The notes: generated by a model from the letters alone, not told the origin. 64,000 bases of DNA from Blautia_A ammoniilytica (GCF_025566965.1 NZ_JAOQJL010000018.1:1-64000), one strand, 5' to 3'. Positions 49,474 through 58,304 are shown, numbered from the stretch's first letter. Numbers and translations are program-made.

Positions 49474-50865
49474 ATGGCAATCACAGAGAAACAGCAGAGA
49501 TTCATCGAAGACATAGCTAAGCACGTGCAAAAGTACGCGAGAGCATACGGAATCCTGGTACACAGTCCCATCATCGCCCAGGCGATCCTGGAATCCGGAT
49601 GGGGAGAGAGCAAGCTGTCCGCGAAGTATCATAACTACTTCGGACTGAAATGCGGATCCAAATGGACCGGCAAGAGCGTCAACCTCACCACCCAGGAGGA
49701 ATACCAGCCAGGAACCCTGACGACCATCAAGGATAATTTCAGGGTTTACGACAGCATGGAGGAAGGCGTCAAGGGATACTTTGAATTTATCCAGCTGCAG
49801 AGGTACCAGAATCTGCGAGGAATCACGGATCCGAAGGAATACCTGCAGACAATCAAAAACGACGGATATGCCACATCGAGCACATACGTCGAAAACAACT
49901 ACCAACTGATCACTCAGTACAAACTCACTGAATATGACAAGGAAGGAGCAGAAATGAGCAAGATAGAAAAAGCAGTACAACAGATGGAAGCATGGGCCGG
50001 AAATGACTCACACGGATACGACCAGACATACAGATGGGGACAGCATGGAGACTTTGACTGCTCCGCAGCAGTGATCCAGGCGTGCGAGAACGCAGGAATC
50101 CCGGTCAAGAGCAAAGGCGCAACCTACACCGGCAACATGCTCGCGGTATTCAAAAAATGCGGATTCGTTGACGTTACCAGCAAGGTAAACCGCTTGACCG
50201 GCGCAGGGCTTCTCCGTGGAGACGTTCTCCTGAACACTTCACATCACACCGCAATGTACTGCGGCAACGGCAAAGAGGTAGAGGCAAGCATCAACGAAAA
50301 AGGAACCGCAACAGGCGGCAAACCTGGCGACCAGACAGGTAAAGAGTTCCTGATCAGAAGCTACCGCAACTATCCATGGACCAACGTCCTCAGATACGCT
50401 GCAGAGTCCCAGGCTTCCGGATCCGGAAAGAAAGACGTCACCACAGTGGCCAAGGAAGTGCTGGCAGGCGCATGGGGCAACGGTGATGATCGAAAGAACA
50501 GATTGACTGCTGCCGGTTACGATTACGCAGCAGTGCAGGCAGAGGTCAATCGTCTCGTAAGCGGAGCCTCGACTCCAAAAAAGAGCACGACGGAAATCGC
50601 AAAAGAAGTCCTCGCAGGCAAGTGGGGAAACGGCGATGATCGCAAGAAGAAGCTCCAGGCAGCAGGATATAACTATGCAGCAGTGCAGGCGGAAGTCAAT
50701 CGCCTGGCCAAAGGTGGAAGCTCCACAAAGAAAAGCGTGACTGCCGTGGCCAAGGAAGTCCTCGCAGGTAAGTGGGGAAATGGAGATGCCAGAAAGAAAA
50801 AGCTGCAGGCGGCTGGTTACAACTACAATGCAGTTCAGAAGGAAGTCAACAGACTCATGAGATAA
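49474..50865 (+). CDS. Endolysin: glucosaminidase, NlpC/P60-like, three Cpl-7 repeats
   Basis: 463 residues. Residues 1-155 are a GH73 glucosaminidase (SPIIAQAILESGWGESKLSAKYHNYFGLKCGSKW..). Residues 165-310 form a CHAP/NlpC-like peptidase or amidase with the catalytic Cys in GDFDCSAAVIQACENAGI and His in TSHHTAMYCG. Three CW_7/Cpl-7 wall-binding repeats follow, each of the form AKEVLAGKWGNGDDRKKKLQ, near 325, 372 and 425. It cuts glycan and peptide bonds of the wall for phage release. An internal in-frame start near 49954 (GGAGCAGAAATG) could make a shorter form without the glucosaminidase. Confidence 0.9.
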   Translation: MAITEKQQRFIEDIAKHVQKYARAYGILVHSPIIAQAILESGWGESKLSAKYHNYFGLKCGSKWTGKSVNLTTQEEYQPGTLTTIKDNFRVYDSMEEGVKGYFEFIQLQRYQNLRGITDPKEYLQTIKNDGYATSSTYVENNYQLITQYKLTEYDKEGAEMSKIEKAVQQMEAWAGNDSHGYDQTYRWGQHGDFDCSAAVIQACENAGIPVKSKGATYTGNMLAVFKKCGFVDVTSKVNRLTGAGLLRGDVLLNTSHHTAMYCGNGKEVEASINEKGTATGGKPGDQTGKEFLIRSYRNYPWTNVLRYAAESQASGSGKKDVTTVAKEVLAGAWGNGDDRKNRLTAAGYDYAAVQAEVNRLVSGASTPKKSTTEIAKEVLAGKWGNGDDRKKKLQAAGYNYAAVQAEVNRLAKGGSSTKKSVTAVAKEVLAGKWGNGDARKKKLQAAGYNYNAVQKEVNRLMR

Positions 50866-50898
50866 GATGATCCCGACATCAATGTCGGAAACATAGAT

Positions 50899-50936
50899 AG
50901 AAGCCAGGGAGGTCAAGCCTCTCTGGCTTCTTTTTT
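50899..50936 (+). terminator. Late operon terminator
   Basis: The stem AGAAGCCAG..GGAGG with CCTCT..CTGGCTTCT (50899-50930) is followed by TTTTTT. It closes the rightward late transcript and overlaps the end of the convergent gene at 50913. A smaller perfect hairpin (CCGACAT, 2-nt loop, ATGTCGG, 50873-50888) lies just before it. Confidence 0.8.
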
Positions 50937-51155
50937 GATGGCCTCAGCGTCGGCCAGGAAGAATATATCCCACACGTCCTGCGGGGAGAGTTGATACCGG
51001 ACCGCGATCCGGACTATGTGCTTGCGCTGGAATGGCTGCCGCCCGTTCCAAATCGTCGAGAAATTGGATGCAGTCATGCCCAGGAAGACCGCAAGCGCCT
51101 TATTTGTATCGCCATGATCATCCATGGCCTGTTTCAATTTTTCTTTGTCAAACAT
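50913..51155 (-). CDS. Small helix-turn-helix protein
   Basis: 80 residues, start after AGAAAGGAATG. The pattern MDDHGDTNKALAVFLGMTASNFSTIWNGRQPFQRKHIVRIAVRYQLSPQDVWDIFF is a Cro/XRE-like helix-turn-helix. It is read leftward from the right end and may be active in the lysogen. The stretch 51156-51434 upstream has no supported gene; one 27-codon leftward frame there lacks a ribosome site. Confidence 0.7.
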   Translation of the reverse strand: MFDKEKLKQAMDDHGDTNKALAVFLGMTASNFSTIWNGRQPFQRKHIVRIAVRYQLSPQDVWDIFFLADAEAIKKEAREA

Positions 51156-51434
51156 TTTGATTCATTCCTTTCTAAAAGGATTACCGTGGAGCGCTTCGAT
51201 TAAGCTGCGCGGGGAAGCTGCAGAAAACCCAGGATAAAATTTATACAATCATAGGCGACGCCTTTCTGGCCGGTGGCCGGGTGTAAGATTTACGAGGACG
51301 TCCAGCGGGGCTGCCAGACCTTCAGGCTTTCACATTAAAAACCAGGGAAACTTGTCGAACATCAATCCACGGTATCCGTCGCGCTTCTTCCTGCAGGGCT
51401 TCGGACCTGCCATCGGCGGTTTAATACCGGAGGC

Positions 51435-51668
51435 CTAAGCCTCCTCGCGATAAATTTCTTCGAAATCTTCAACAACGATCGTCCGCTCGGTTCCACCAAG
51501 AGCCAGCTCGATCTGAACATAATCGCCATCATCGTCGCAGGATACCGTGATGCTTTCACGGTTGGACTCCAGGACTTCAAATCCGTAATGCTTCAGATCC
51601 TGGAACAGATCCTCCATGCTGCCATACCAATCATTCATAATTCCACAAAGTAAAGATTGTTCATACAT
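51435..51668 (-). CDS. Hypothetical accessory protein, leftward cassette
   Basis: 77 residues from the ATG at 51666-51668, with GGAGGTCTTGGCT ahead; the same leader type occurs before the next gene. Acidic, alpha/beta (MYEQSLLCGIMNDWYGSMEDLFQDLKHYGFEVLES..), no family known. A GGAGGC/GCCTCC hairpin lies at its stop codon. Confidence 0.6.
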   Translation of the reverse strand: MYEQSLLCGIMNDWYGSMEDLFQDLKHYGFEVLESNRESITVSCDDDGDYVQIELALGGTERTIVVEDFEEIYREEA

Positions 51669-51680
51669 AGCCAAGACCTC

Positions 51681-51848
51681 CTATCTCACTAAGCCGCGAA
51701 TATAATTCTTGTTTTTAACGCTTGCGAGAAGCCGTTCGTATTCAGCAACCGGAAGAAGAATCACGGTGCTATCTTTTACCACCCAGCCCTGCAGGTTAAA
51801 CTTTTCAATCATGTTCCATACGTCAATTATATTTCTCAACTGCTTCAT
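51681..51848 (-). CDS. Small hypothetical accessory protein
   Basis: 55 residues (MKQLRNIIDVWNMIEKFNLQGWVVKDSTVILLPVAEYERLL..), start after GGAGGTCTTGGT. First gene of a two-gene leftward unit behind a good promoter. No domain recognised. Confidence 0.6.
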   Translation of the reverse strand: MKQLRNIIDVWNMIEKFNLQGWVVKDSTVILLPVAEYERLLASVKNKNYIRGLVR

Positions 51849-51893
51849 ACCAAGACCTCCGATTCATTTATTGCTTTCCTTTAGGTTGTCTGT

Positions 51894-51922
51894 ATATTAG
51901 CTCTGGTGCCGCTACTATTCAA
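51894..51922 (-). promoter_or_regulatory. Leftward promoter of the accessory cassette
   Basis: TTGAAT (51917-51922) and TAATAT (51894-51899) are separated by 17 bp. It reads into the 55- and 77-residue genes. No operator-like repeat of the immunity region is seen near it, so it may work in the lysogen. Confidence 0.6.
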
Positions 51923-51974
51923 GTTATTTATAACCGTAATTTGCACAAAGATCTCGGCCGGTTTTTGGTGGTAA

Positions 51975-52193
51975 TTATGACATTTCAACCAGAAATTCAT
52001 TCGCAAGAGCGCGCACATATTCAACGCTCGCTGAACGATCAACGATCACCTCCTTCGGTCCGAAATATTGATACAAAATATCGCAGTCAGGACACCAGAG
52101 AAGCGGCACACGACGATCACCGCACACTGTCGCGACCTCAAGATCATGCCTGCAGTGTTTGCACTGCAGGAGCGTTTTAATTTTACAAGCCAC
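51975..52193 (-). CDS. Small zinc-ribbon accessory protein
   Basis: 72 residues, GTG start after GGAGGTGATTCAGC. Two cysteine pairs, CKHCRHDLE and CPDCDILYQYFG, about 24 residues apart. Function unknown; leftward, near attR. Confidence 0.65.
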   Translation of the reverse strand: MACKIKTLLQCKHCRHDLEVATVCGDRRVPLLWCPDCDILYQYFGPKEVIVDRSASVEYVRALANEFLVEMS

Positions 52194-52206
52194 GCTGAAT
52201 CACCTC

Positions 52207-52509
52207 CTATCGTTTTTTGATTTCACCGAAGGCAAGGATATCCTTCACCATCCAGTCGTAACCACAGAATCCAGCGTTTGCTTTGCGGAGTTTCCTGGCT
52301 TCCTTCGCATCAACGATACGAGCAGAAATCACGGCACACCAACCATCGTCCCAACGATAAGCCCAGGAGCCTCCGTCGAGTTTGGCAAACAGCTTCTGCA
52401 TAGAGGCAGCCTGGGACGTTTTGAAAATGTAGTGTCCTTGATCCGCTCCGGACCATTTACCATTCCAGCTTGCCGCGTGCGGCATTGATAATTCAAAACA
52501 CAAAATCAT
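52207..52509 (-). CDS. Hypothetical protein at the right prophage end
   Basis: 100 residues, start after AAAGGAGGTC. Rich in Trp and aromatic residues (ASWNGKWSGADQGHYIF, GGSWAYRWDDGWCAVISARI). No known family. It is the last gene before attR; any promoter must lie across the junction. Confidence 0.65.
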   Translation of the reverse strand: MILCFELSMPHAASWNGKWSGADQGHYIFKTSQAASMQKLFAKLDGGSWAYRWDDGWCAVISARIVDAKEARKLRKANAGFCGYDWMVKDILAFGEIKKR

Positions 52510-52546
52510 AAAAAGACCTCCTTTATTTTACATTCACTTTTTTATA

Positions 52547-52945
52547 TTGCGGGCGGACAGGATTATTGTTGGAGAGGTGAGAGGCGGTGAAGCGGTGGAT
52601 ATGCTGCAGGCGCTTAATACAGGACATGAGGGAAGTTTTTGTACTGCTCATGCCAACAGCAGCAGGGATATGCTTTCAAGATTGGAAATGATGGTTCTGA
52701 TGGGAGTGGAACTTCCGCTGGACGCTATTCGCAGACAGATCACAGCAGGAGTAGATATTGTGATCCATCTGGGGAGACTGCGGGATAAGTCCAGAAAAGT
52801 TTTGGAAATTTCGGAAATCTGTGGATACAGGGACGGAGAGATTCAAATGCAGCCTCTGTATCAGTGGCAGGAGGAAAAGGGACTTGTGTCTACAGCCACT
52901 CTTCTGCACAGGGAGAAGCTGGAAAGGGCAGGGATATGTTTATGA
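52547..52945 (+). CDS. tadA: TadA/CpaF secretion ATPase, 3' part (cut off by prophage)
   Basis: C-terminal 129 residues of host TadA, beginning with DRIIVGEVRGGEAVDMLQALNTGHEGSFCTAHANSS, which carries the Walker B and His-box region, and LPLDAIRRQITAGVDIVIHLGR. A TTG at 52547 in the phage part is in frame, so a short fragment might be made, but it lacks the P-loop and has no good ribosome site. With 1950-2758 it forms one intact gene after excision. Confidence 0.88.
   Translation: MRADRIIVGEVRGGEAVDMLQALNTGHEGSFCTAHANSSRDMLSRLEMMVLMGVELPLDAIRRQITAGVDIVIHLGRLRDKSRKVLEISEICGYRDGEIQMQPLYQWQEEKGLVSTATLLHREKLERAGICL
52556..52557. other. attR core dinucleotide (GA)
   Basis: Right crossover point. 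Phage sequence ATATTGCGGGCG ends before it and host sequence CAGGATTATTGTTGG follows. In a rebuilt attP both arms are G-rich near the core and A/T-rich further out, a mild symmetry expected for serine recombinase sites. Confidence 0.85.
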
Positions 52946-53790
52946 AAAAGAAAAACAGGCAGAATGATATGGAAAATACCCGGAAACATGTGCGGGGGAC
53001 AAATAGCCTAAGCTATGGAAAAGATAATTCTGTCAGGGAGTGGGAAAAAAGCAGGGATTATGAGAATTATCGGTTCAGTACAAAGGAACTGGCATTGTAT
53101 CTGATGCAAGGCAGTTTTTTGGCTCTGGGAATTAATTATCTGTTTTATAAAAGTATATGGGCAGCAGTTGTATTTTTGCCTATCCCAGTCGTTTACATTT
53201 GCTGGCAGCGAAAAAGGCTGGCAAAGGAGCGAAGAAAGACTTTGAATTTTCAGTTTAAGGATGCTCTTAATTCCATGAGCGTGGCAGTGCAGGCCGGTTA
53301 TTCTGTGGAAAATGCGGTGTCTGCCTGTGTGCGGGATTTGCGGCAGCTGTATGATGGGAATGCGGATATCCTACGGGAATTTCAGTATATTGATCATCAG
53401 CAGCATGTAAGCGTTCCAGTGGAAGAACTGTTCCTTGATCTGGGGCAGAGAAGTAATGTGGAGGATATAGAAAATTTTGCTGAAGTTTTTTATGTGGCAA
53501 AAAGAACAGGCGGAGATATGAATCAGGTGATTCAGAAGGTGGCTAGGATGTTGGGAGATAAGATTGATGTAAAAAAAGAAATCGAAGCTACCCTTGCGGC
53601 CAAGAAGTCGGAACAGCTGATCATGAGCCTGATGCCGGCTGGGATCATTCTTTATCTGAGGCTTACATCTCCCGGCTTTTTGGATGTACTGTATGGAAAT
53701 CCATTCGGGATTTGTGCAATGACTGTATGTTTGGGGATTTATACAGGTGCTTATTGGATGGGCAGGCGCATTGTTGATATAGAGGTTTGA
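52936..53790 (+). CDS. tadB: TadB-like inner membrane platform protein
   Basis: 284 residues from ATG 52936, overlapping tadA by ten bases. Two N-terminal membrane segments (about 55-90), then a GSPII_F domain with NFQFKDALNSMSVAVQAGYSVENAVSAC and VAKRTGGDMNQVIQKVARML, and C-terminal membrane helices. It forms the platform that couples the TadA motor to the pilus. Its transcription may suffer from the prophage terminators unless a local promoter exists. Confidence 0.85.
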   Translation: MFMKKKNRQNDMENTRKHVRGTNSLSYGKDNSVREWEKSRDYENYRFSTKELALYLMQGSFLALGINYLFYKSIWAAVVFLPIPVVYICWQRKRLAKERRKTLNFQFKDALNSMSVAVQAGYSVENAVSACVRDLRQLYDGNADILREFQYIDHQQHVSVPVEELFLDLGQRSNVEDIENFAEVFYVAKRTGGDMNQVIQKVARMLGDKIDVKKEIEATLAAKKSEQLIMSLMPAGIILYLRLTSPGFLDVLYGNPFGICAMTVCLGIYTGAYWMGRRIVDIEV

Positions 53791-53805
53791 AAAGCAGGAG
53801 GAAAG

Positions 53806-54837
53806 ATGTGGATACATATAGTTATTTTTGGAATCCTGCTGGTGGTTTTTATTGGCAGCAAAGCAGGATGGTTTTCTTCCAAAAAAGAAGAAAAAGACAG
53901 AAGCCTTTCTTTGTTTCTGGCAGTAGCATTGGCTGGAAACCTGCTTGGAATGGCTCTGACTGTGCAAAATGGAGACAGTCAGGTCTATGTGGAAGGAACA
54001 GGACTGAAAAAAGAGGAGGATCAGACCTATGAGGAGAAGTTCATGGTATCCGTGGATGGAAAAAAAGCAGGCAGTATGTATGTACAGATTCCAGAGAAAG
54101 AATTGGAGGAAGAACAGGAGAAGACCCAGGATCAGAATATAACTTCTGAACAGCAGCAGAAAAAGGAACTGGAGGAAGCAATTGCAAACTACAATCTGGA
54201 AAAGAATGATCCAGACTATTATTATCTGCCGGAAAAGTGGAAGGGGAAACATCTGGAATGGGAAAAACCAGGAAGTAATATGGGTAATCTTCTTGCTTTT
54301 CTATTTCTTATTACAGGGACGGTGCTGTTTCTTATAAAACGAAGGGAAGGACAGGCTGTTCTAGTGAAACGACAGGAAGAACTTCTAATGGATTATCCAG
54401 GACTGATTATGAAATTTACTTTGCTCGTACAGGCTGGAATGACTGTGCGCAAGATTTTTCAGAAAATGGCATTCGATTATCAGCGAAAACAGGGAAAACG
54501 AAAAAGAACTGCGTATGAAGAAATCCTGATCCTGTGTCATGAGATGGATAGTGGAGTCTCAGAGATGGAAGCATACAGAAGATTCGGAGAACGATGCGGG
54601 CAGGTGAAGTATAAGACCTTTGCCACAATGCTGATTCAGAATCTGCAAAAAGGGAGCAGGCAGCTTGCAGATATGTTGGAAAAGGAATCCATGGAGGCTT
54701 GGGATGAACGGAAAAGGAAGGCGCGGGTACTGGGGGAGGCTGCAGCGACTAAGCTTCTGGTGCCTATGATCCTGATGCTTCTGGTAGTAATGGCAGTGAT
54801 CATGATACCGGCCTGCCTGGCCTTTTATGGGAACTAG
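53806..54837 (+). CDS. tadC: TadC-like platform protein with an extra loop
   Basis: 343 residues, start after AGCAGGAGGAAAG. Membrane segments near 1-17 and 35-52, then a 120-residue charged extracytoplasmic-type insert rich in Glu, Gln and Lys, a further segment near 165, and a GSPII_F domain (KFTLLVQAGMTVRKIFQKMA.., LIQNLQKGSRQLADMLEKES). It pairs with TadB. Confidence 0.82.
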   Translation: MWIHIVIFGILLVVFIGSKAGWFSSKKEEKDRSLSLFLAVALAGNLLGMALTVQNGDSQVYVEGTGLKKEEDQTYEEKFMVSVDGKKAGSMYVQIPEKELEEEQEKTQDQNITSEQQQKKELEEAIANYNLEKNDPDYYYLPEKWKGKHLEWEKPGSNMGNLLAFLFLITGTVLFLIKRREGQAVLVKRQEELLMDYPGLIMKFTLLVQAGMTVRKIFQKMAFDYQRKQGKRKRTAYEEILILCHEMDSGVSEMEAYRRFGERCGQVKYKTFATMLIQNLQKGSRQLADMLEKESMEAWDERKRKARVLGEAAATKLLVPMILMLLVVMAVIMIPACLAFYGN

Positions 54838-54852
54838 AAAGGAGGTGAAAGG

Positions 54853-55032
54853 ATGAAAGGATTACGACAGCTGATAAAGGAATTTGCAATGGAAGAAGAT
54901 GCAGTAGGCGTTGTGGAGATTATTCTGATTCTGGTGGTTCTCATCAGTCTGGTTATTATCTTTAAGGAACAGCTTACAAGTCTTGTTAAGAAAATTCTTT
55001 CCAAAATCACAAAACAAAGCAACTCGATCTGA
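54853..55032 (+). CDS. Flp1-like pilin
   Basis: 59 residues after GGAGGTGAAAGG. A short basic start, then EEDAVGVVEIILILVVLISLVIIF, the processed hydrophobic helix of clostridial Flp1-like pilins with its conserved Glu, then a basic end. This is the probable main pilus subunit, cut by one of the two A24 peptidases. Confidence 0.82.
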   Translation: MKGLRQLIKEFAMEEDAVGVVEIILILVVLISLVIIFKEQLTSLVKKILSKITKQSNSI

Positions 55033-55077
55033 CAAAAAAAGAAGGTCACGGCTATGACCGGAAAGGAGGGGCTGTCT

Positions 55078-56583
55078 ATGGCTGGGAGAAACAGGAAAAA
55101 ATCCCAGGGGAGTATTACTGTTTTTATGGCACTGATCCTGAGCCTTGTGGTTTCACTGATCTGTACGGGGATTGAATCTGTACGTATGGCAGCAGCCAGA
55201 ACGCAGATCCTGGCAGGCATGGATATTGGTTTATATTCTCTGTTTGCACAGTATGATCAGGCACTTTTAAAGGAATATGATCTGTTTGCACTGGATGTTT
55301 CAAATGGGACAGAAGCTTTGGATCTTGCTTTTCTCTGTGACGAACTGGAAAAATATATGAAACCTGTACTGAAACAGAATAGTCAGAAACTGAAGCTGCA
55401 GCAGTGCGGACTTACCGGATACCGGCTTCTGACAGATCAGAAAGGGGAAGTTTTTTTTCAGCAGATTACAGAATATATGAAAGAAACTTTGGGCAGCCAT
55501 GGTATACAGCTCCTTCTTGACAAAATGCAGGAAAGAAATGAGAAAACCCGGAAAGCTGAAGAGGAAGGAAATAAAGCGGAAAATGGAGGCACACTGGAAT
55601 CATATGACCATGAAATGAGCAGTGCTGCCAGAGAAAGCGAGGAAGAACAGAAAAAACAGGAAGCAAATTCGGAATTTTCAGAAGAACTGGGGGATGGAAG
55701 TCAGAAGGAGGATAATACAGGAACGCAGGTGGTCCAGGCTGATAATCCTATCCCTTCCATACGAAGAATCCGCTGGATGGGGATCTTGGATCTGCTTTTG
55801 CCGCCGGGACAGCAGGTATCGGATAAGGAAGTGTCAAAAAGAAAACTGGTATCTGGACGGGAAATCCAAAGCGGAATGCCTATGAGAGAAAATTTGAAAG
55901 AGGATACTTCTACAACATCACAGATCTTGTATCAACAGTATTTGATGGAAAAACTGGGAAATTACAGTGATCCTGGAAAAGGTGGCTTAAGCTATCAGAT
56001 AGAGTATGTGCTTTATGGAAGGGACAGCGACAGGGAAAATTTGAAAGCTGTAGCCAGAAAGCTTCTTTTGATCAGAGAAGGAGTAAATGCGGCATGTCTG
56101 GCAGCAGATCCGGTCAGACAGGGACAGGCATCAGCCCTTGCTGCTTCTATTGCCTCCGGCTTTCTGATACCGCCTGCTGCACCTGTGATTGAGGCGGCAC
56201 TGATCCTTTGTTGGGCATTTGGGGAAAGTGTGCTGGATGTACGGGAGCTTTTTGCAGGTGGGAAGGTACCTCTTATAAAAAGTGGCGAAAACTGGCAGCT
56301 ATCACTGGAAAATCTGCCACATCTTCTTGACGTGGCGGAAACGGAAAGAAAGGAAAGCCCGGGAGGAATGAATTATGAGGATTATCTGCAGATTTTACTA
56401 TTGTCTATGAACCGGGAAAATAAAAAAATGCGGGGAATGGATATGGTGGAGCTGGTAATGAGGACAAGTGCCGGCTGGGAATCTTTCCGCTTGGATGGAT
56501 GCGTAACCGCACTGGAAGCATCTGCGGATGTGAAGGCCAATACCAGAAAGGTGTTTTCCGTTGCAAGGGAATATAGTTATTAG
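55078..56583 (+). CDS. DUF5702-like tad-locus membrane protein
   Basis: 501 residues from ATG 55078 after GGAAAGGAGGGG. It begins with SQGSITVFMALILSLVVSLICTGIESVRMAAARTQILAGMDIGLYSLFAQYDQ, a pseudopilin-like N-terminus as in DUF5702 proteins of clostridial tad loci. Residues 150-240 are a very acidic, variable segment. A hydrophobic stretch lies near 370 (FLIPPAAPVIEAALILCWAFG). Probably a large minor pilin or tip protein. Confidence 0.75.
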   Translation: MAGRNRKKSQGSITVFMALILSLVVSLICTGIESVRMAAARTQILAGMDIGLYSLFAQYDQALLKEYDLFALDVSNGTEALDLAFLCDELEKYMKPVLKQNSQKLKLQQCGLTGYRLLTDQKGEVFFQQITEYMKETLGSHGIQLLLDKMQERNEKTRKAEEEGNKAENGGTLESYDHEMSSAARESEEEQKKQEANSEFSEELGDGSQKEDNTGTQVVQADNPIPSIRRIRWMGILDLLLPPGQQVSDKEVSKRKLVSGREIQSGMPMRENLKEDTSTTSQILYQQYLMEKLGNYSDPGKGGLSYQIEYVLYGRDSDRENLKAVARKLLLIREGVNAACLAADPVRQGQASALAASIASGFLIPPAAPVIEAALILCWAFGESVLDVRELFAGGKVPLIKSGENWQLSLENLPHLLDVAETERKESPGGMNYEDYLQILLLSMNRENKKMRGMDMVELVMRTSAGWESFRLDGCVTALEASADVKANTRKVFSVAREYSY

Positions 56584-56598
56584 AAAGGAGGCACAGGG

Positions 56599-57444
56599 AT
56601 GCTTTTTCAGGAACCTGCGGTGCATTGCACAGAATTGTGGAAGAAGCCGGGCGAAAGCTGCGGCATGGAAAAAATTGAAGAGATAGAGTCGAGAAATAAC
56701 AAAGCAGAAAGGAAAAGCTTTTGGAAATACCGGGCAGATTTGTTTCCCCCGAAAAGCAAAGTCTGTCGTCCTGAAAAAGTGTCCCTGTGCCGTCCTTTCA
56801 GAAGGCTGAAAAAAGCAAGTTTGACTGTGGAATGTGCGTTGGTACTGCCACTATTTCTGGCAGCAGTAACTGTCATGATCTCTTTTATGGACATTTACAA
56901 GGTACAGACCCAGCATCTGGTCTCCTTGTGCCAGAAGGCAAAAGAAATAGGAATGTATACTTATGCCATGGGTGAAAACGGTACCAGTGAACTGATATTG
57001 CCGGACATATATTCCTTTCAACCAATTGGGGGTATCCTTCCCTTGCCGGCAGTGTGGACCTGTACAACTGTAAAAGTTCACACCTGGACAGGTATGGAAC
57101 ATCGGACAGGAATTGGAGATGGATCTGAAGGTGAATCCGGAAAAATGGTCTATATGACAGAAAACGGTCAGGTTTATCATAAAAAAATGAGCTGCAGCTA
57201 TTTGGACCTGTCCATTACTCAGGTAGCAGGAAGCTCGGTGTCATCCAGGCGAAATGCTTATGGGGAAAAATACTATCCATGTGAAAGCTGCAGTAAAGGC
57301 AAGAAAGCAGCCGGACGGGTTTACATAACGGAAAAAGGCAATCGGTACCATAATCTGGAGACCTGTAGTGGATTGAAGAGAGCGGTACGACTTGTGAAGG
57401 AATCTGAAATTAAAGGCATTCATGCCTGCAGCAGATGTGGCTGA
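56599..57444 (+). CDS. TadE-like pseudopilin with a Cys-rich C-terminus
   Basis: 281 residues. After a long basic region, KASLTVECALVLPLFLAAVTVMISFMDI (near 74-100) is the TadE-type cleavage and helix motif. The C-terminal third holds two similar units, VYMTENGQVYHKKMSC and VYITEKGNRYHNLETC, each followed by a CxxC-type end (CESCSKG, CSRCG), perhaps a metal- or disulfide-linked surface domain. Confidence 0.75.
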   Translation: MLFQEPAVHCTELWKKPGESCGMEKIEEIESRNNKAERKSFWKYRADLFPPKSKVCRPEKVSLCRPFRRLKKASLTVECALVLPLFLAAVTVMISFMDIYKVQTQHLVSLCQKAKEIGMYTYAMGENGTSELILPDIYSFQPIGGILPLPAVWTCTTVKVHTWTGMEHRTGIGDGSEGESGKMVYMTENGQVYHKKMSCSYLDLSITQVAGSSVSSRRNAYGEKYYPCESCSKGKKAAGRVYITEKGNRYHNLETCSGLKRAVRLVKESEIKGIHACSRCG

Positions 57445-57459
57445 AAGGATAGATGTAAA

Positions 57460-57873
57460 ATGCTTAAAACAGCAGGGGTAATACTGTTCCTTGGATGGAA
57501 CAGCTGGAAGGATATACGTAAAAAAGAGATTTCCCTGATAATAACCGGCATCTTTGCTTTTCTTGGAATTATGACAGCCTTCTATAATCGAAACGTGACA
57601 GCACAGTATTTTATTCCGCCTCTTGTGGGAGGAGGTTTCCTGGGAATCAGTGCAGTGTCAGGAAATCAGATCGGAGCAGGAGATGGCCTTCTGTTGATTG
57701 CCCTGGGTACAGTGCTGGAAACGGAAGAATACCTGAGAACTATATGTCTGGCATTGATTGGCTGTGGTCTGTGGGCAGTGATTTTATTGGGAATCCTGAG
57801 AAAAAAGAAAACAACGGAACTGCCATTTGTACCTTTTGTCCTGTTGGGATATGTGGGAGGGCTTTTACTGTGA
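57460..57873 (+). CDS. Second A24-type prepilin peptidase
   Basis: 137 residues. The two aspartates are in NSWKDIRKKEIS (near 18) and GAGDGLLLIALG (near 72), and hydrophobic segments fit the family. It is shorter than tadV and lies between two TadE-like genes, so it may process these pseudopilins specifically. Confidence 0.78.
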   Translation: MLKTAGVILFLGWNSWKDIRKKEISLIITGIFAFLGIMTAFYNRNVTAQYFIPPLVGGGFLGISAVSGNQIGAGDGLLLIALGTVLETEEYLRTICLALIGCGLWAVILLGILRKKKTTELPFVPFVLLGYVGGLLL

Positions 57874-58304
57874 AGAAGATCAAAAAGGGAAGTATGACAA
57901 TTGAAGCAGCGTGTTTGATGTTTCTGGTTTTACTGGTGATCATGAGCTGTGTGTATCTTTTTTTCTTTGTCCATAACCGGGCATGGCTTACTGCGGCTGC
58001 TTATGAAGCAGCCATAGACGGAAGCATGGAAGGAATAAAGAAAAATGGAAAGCCTGTGGAAGTGGCCAGGAAAAAATGTGAAGAGCTGGGAAATACAGGT
58101 TTTTTTACAGCGGAAAATCTGAACGGACAGGTTAGTGGACAAAAGAATATCCAGGTAGTCTATGATCTGGATACGGATAAAGGTTTTGGAGGATTTGACT
58201 GGCATATTCGGGCAGAAGGCAAGACTGCTGTTATAAAGCCTGTGTCATGGATACGGAAAGCAAAAGCCGTATCGGAGATGGTGAAAGGAGCCACGGATGG
58301 ATGA
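57870..58304 (+). CDS. TadE-like pseudopilin
   Basis: 144 residues, GTG start after GGGAGGGC. KKGSMTIEAACLMFLVLLVIMSCVYLFFFVHNRAWLTAAAYEAA is a clear TadE cleavage motif and helix. The rest is a small soluble domain. Overlaps the peptidase gene by four bases. Confidence 0.78.
   Translation: MKKIKKGSMTIEAACLMFLVLLVIMSCVYLFFFVHNRAWLTAAAYEAAIDGSMEGIKKNGKPVEVARKKCEELGNTGFFTAENLNGQVSGQKNIQVVYDLDTDKGFGGFDWHIRAEGKTAVIKPVSWIRKAKAVSEMVKGATDG

Larger units (their letters stand above)
2757..52557. mobile_element. Complete contractile-tail prophage inserted in tadA
   Basis: About 49.8 kb between two GA core dinucleotides (2757-2758 and 52556-52557). Contents are ordered as in a temperate P2/Mu-like myophage of Firmicutes: integrase and repressor, replication, terminase, head, sheath and tube, baseplate, DGR fibre, lysis, leftward accessory genes. 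All structural genes read as open frames, so the element looks intact. Coding strands are poor in T compared with the flanking host genes, which supports transfer. Restored TadA reading frame across the joined ends fixes the borders to the base. Confidence 0.93.

Noticed and set aside
53371..54252. 293-codon minus-strand frame under tadB/tadC
   Set aside because: Shadow of two genes with family motifs; hydrophobic nonsense and no ribosome site.
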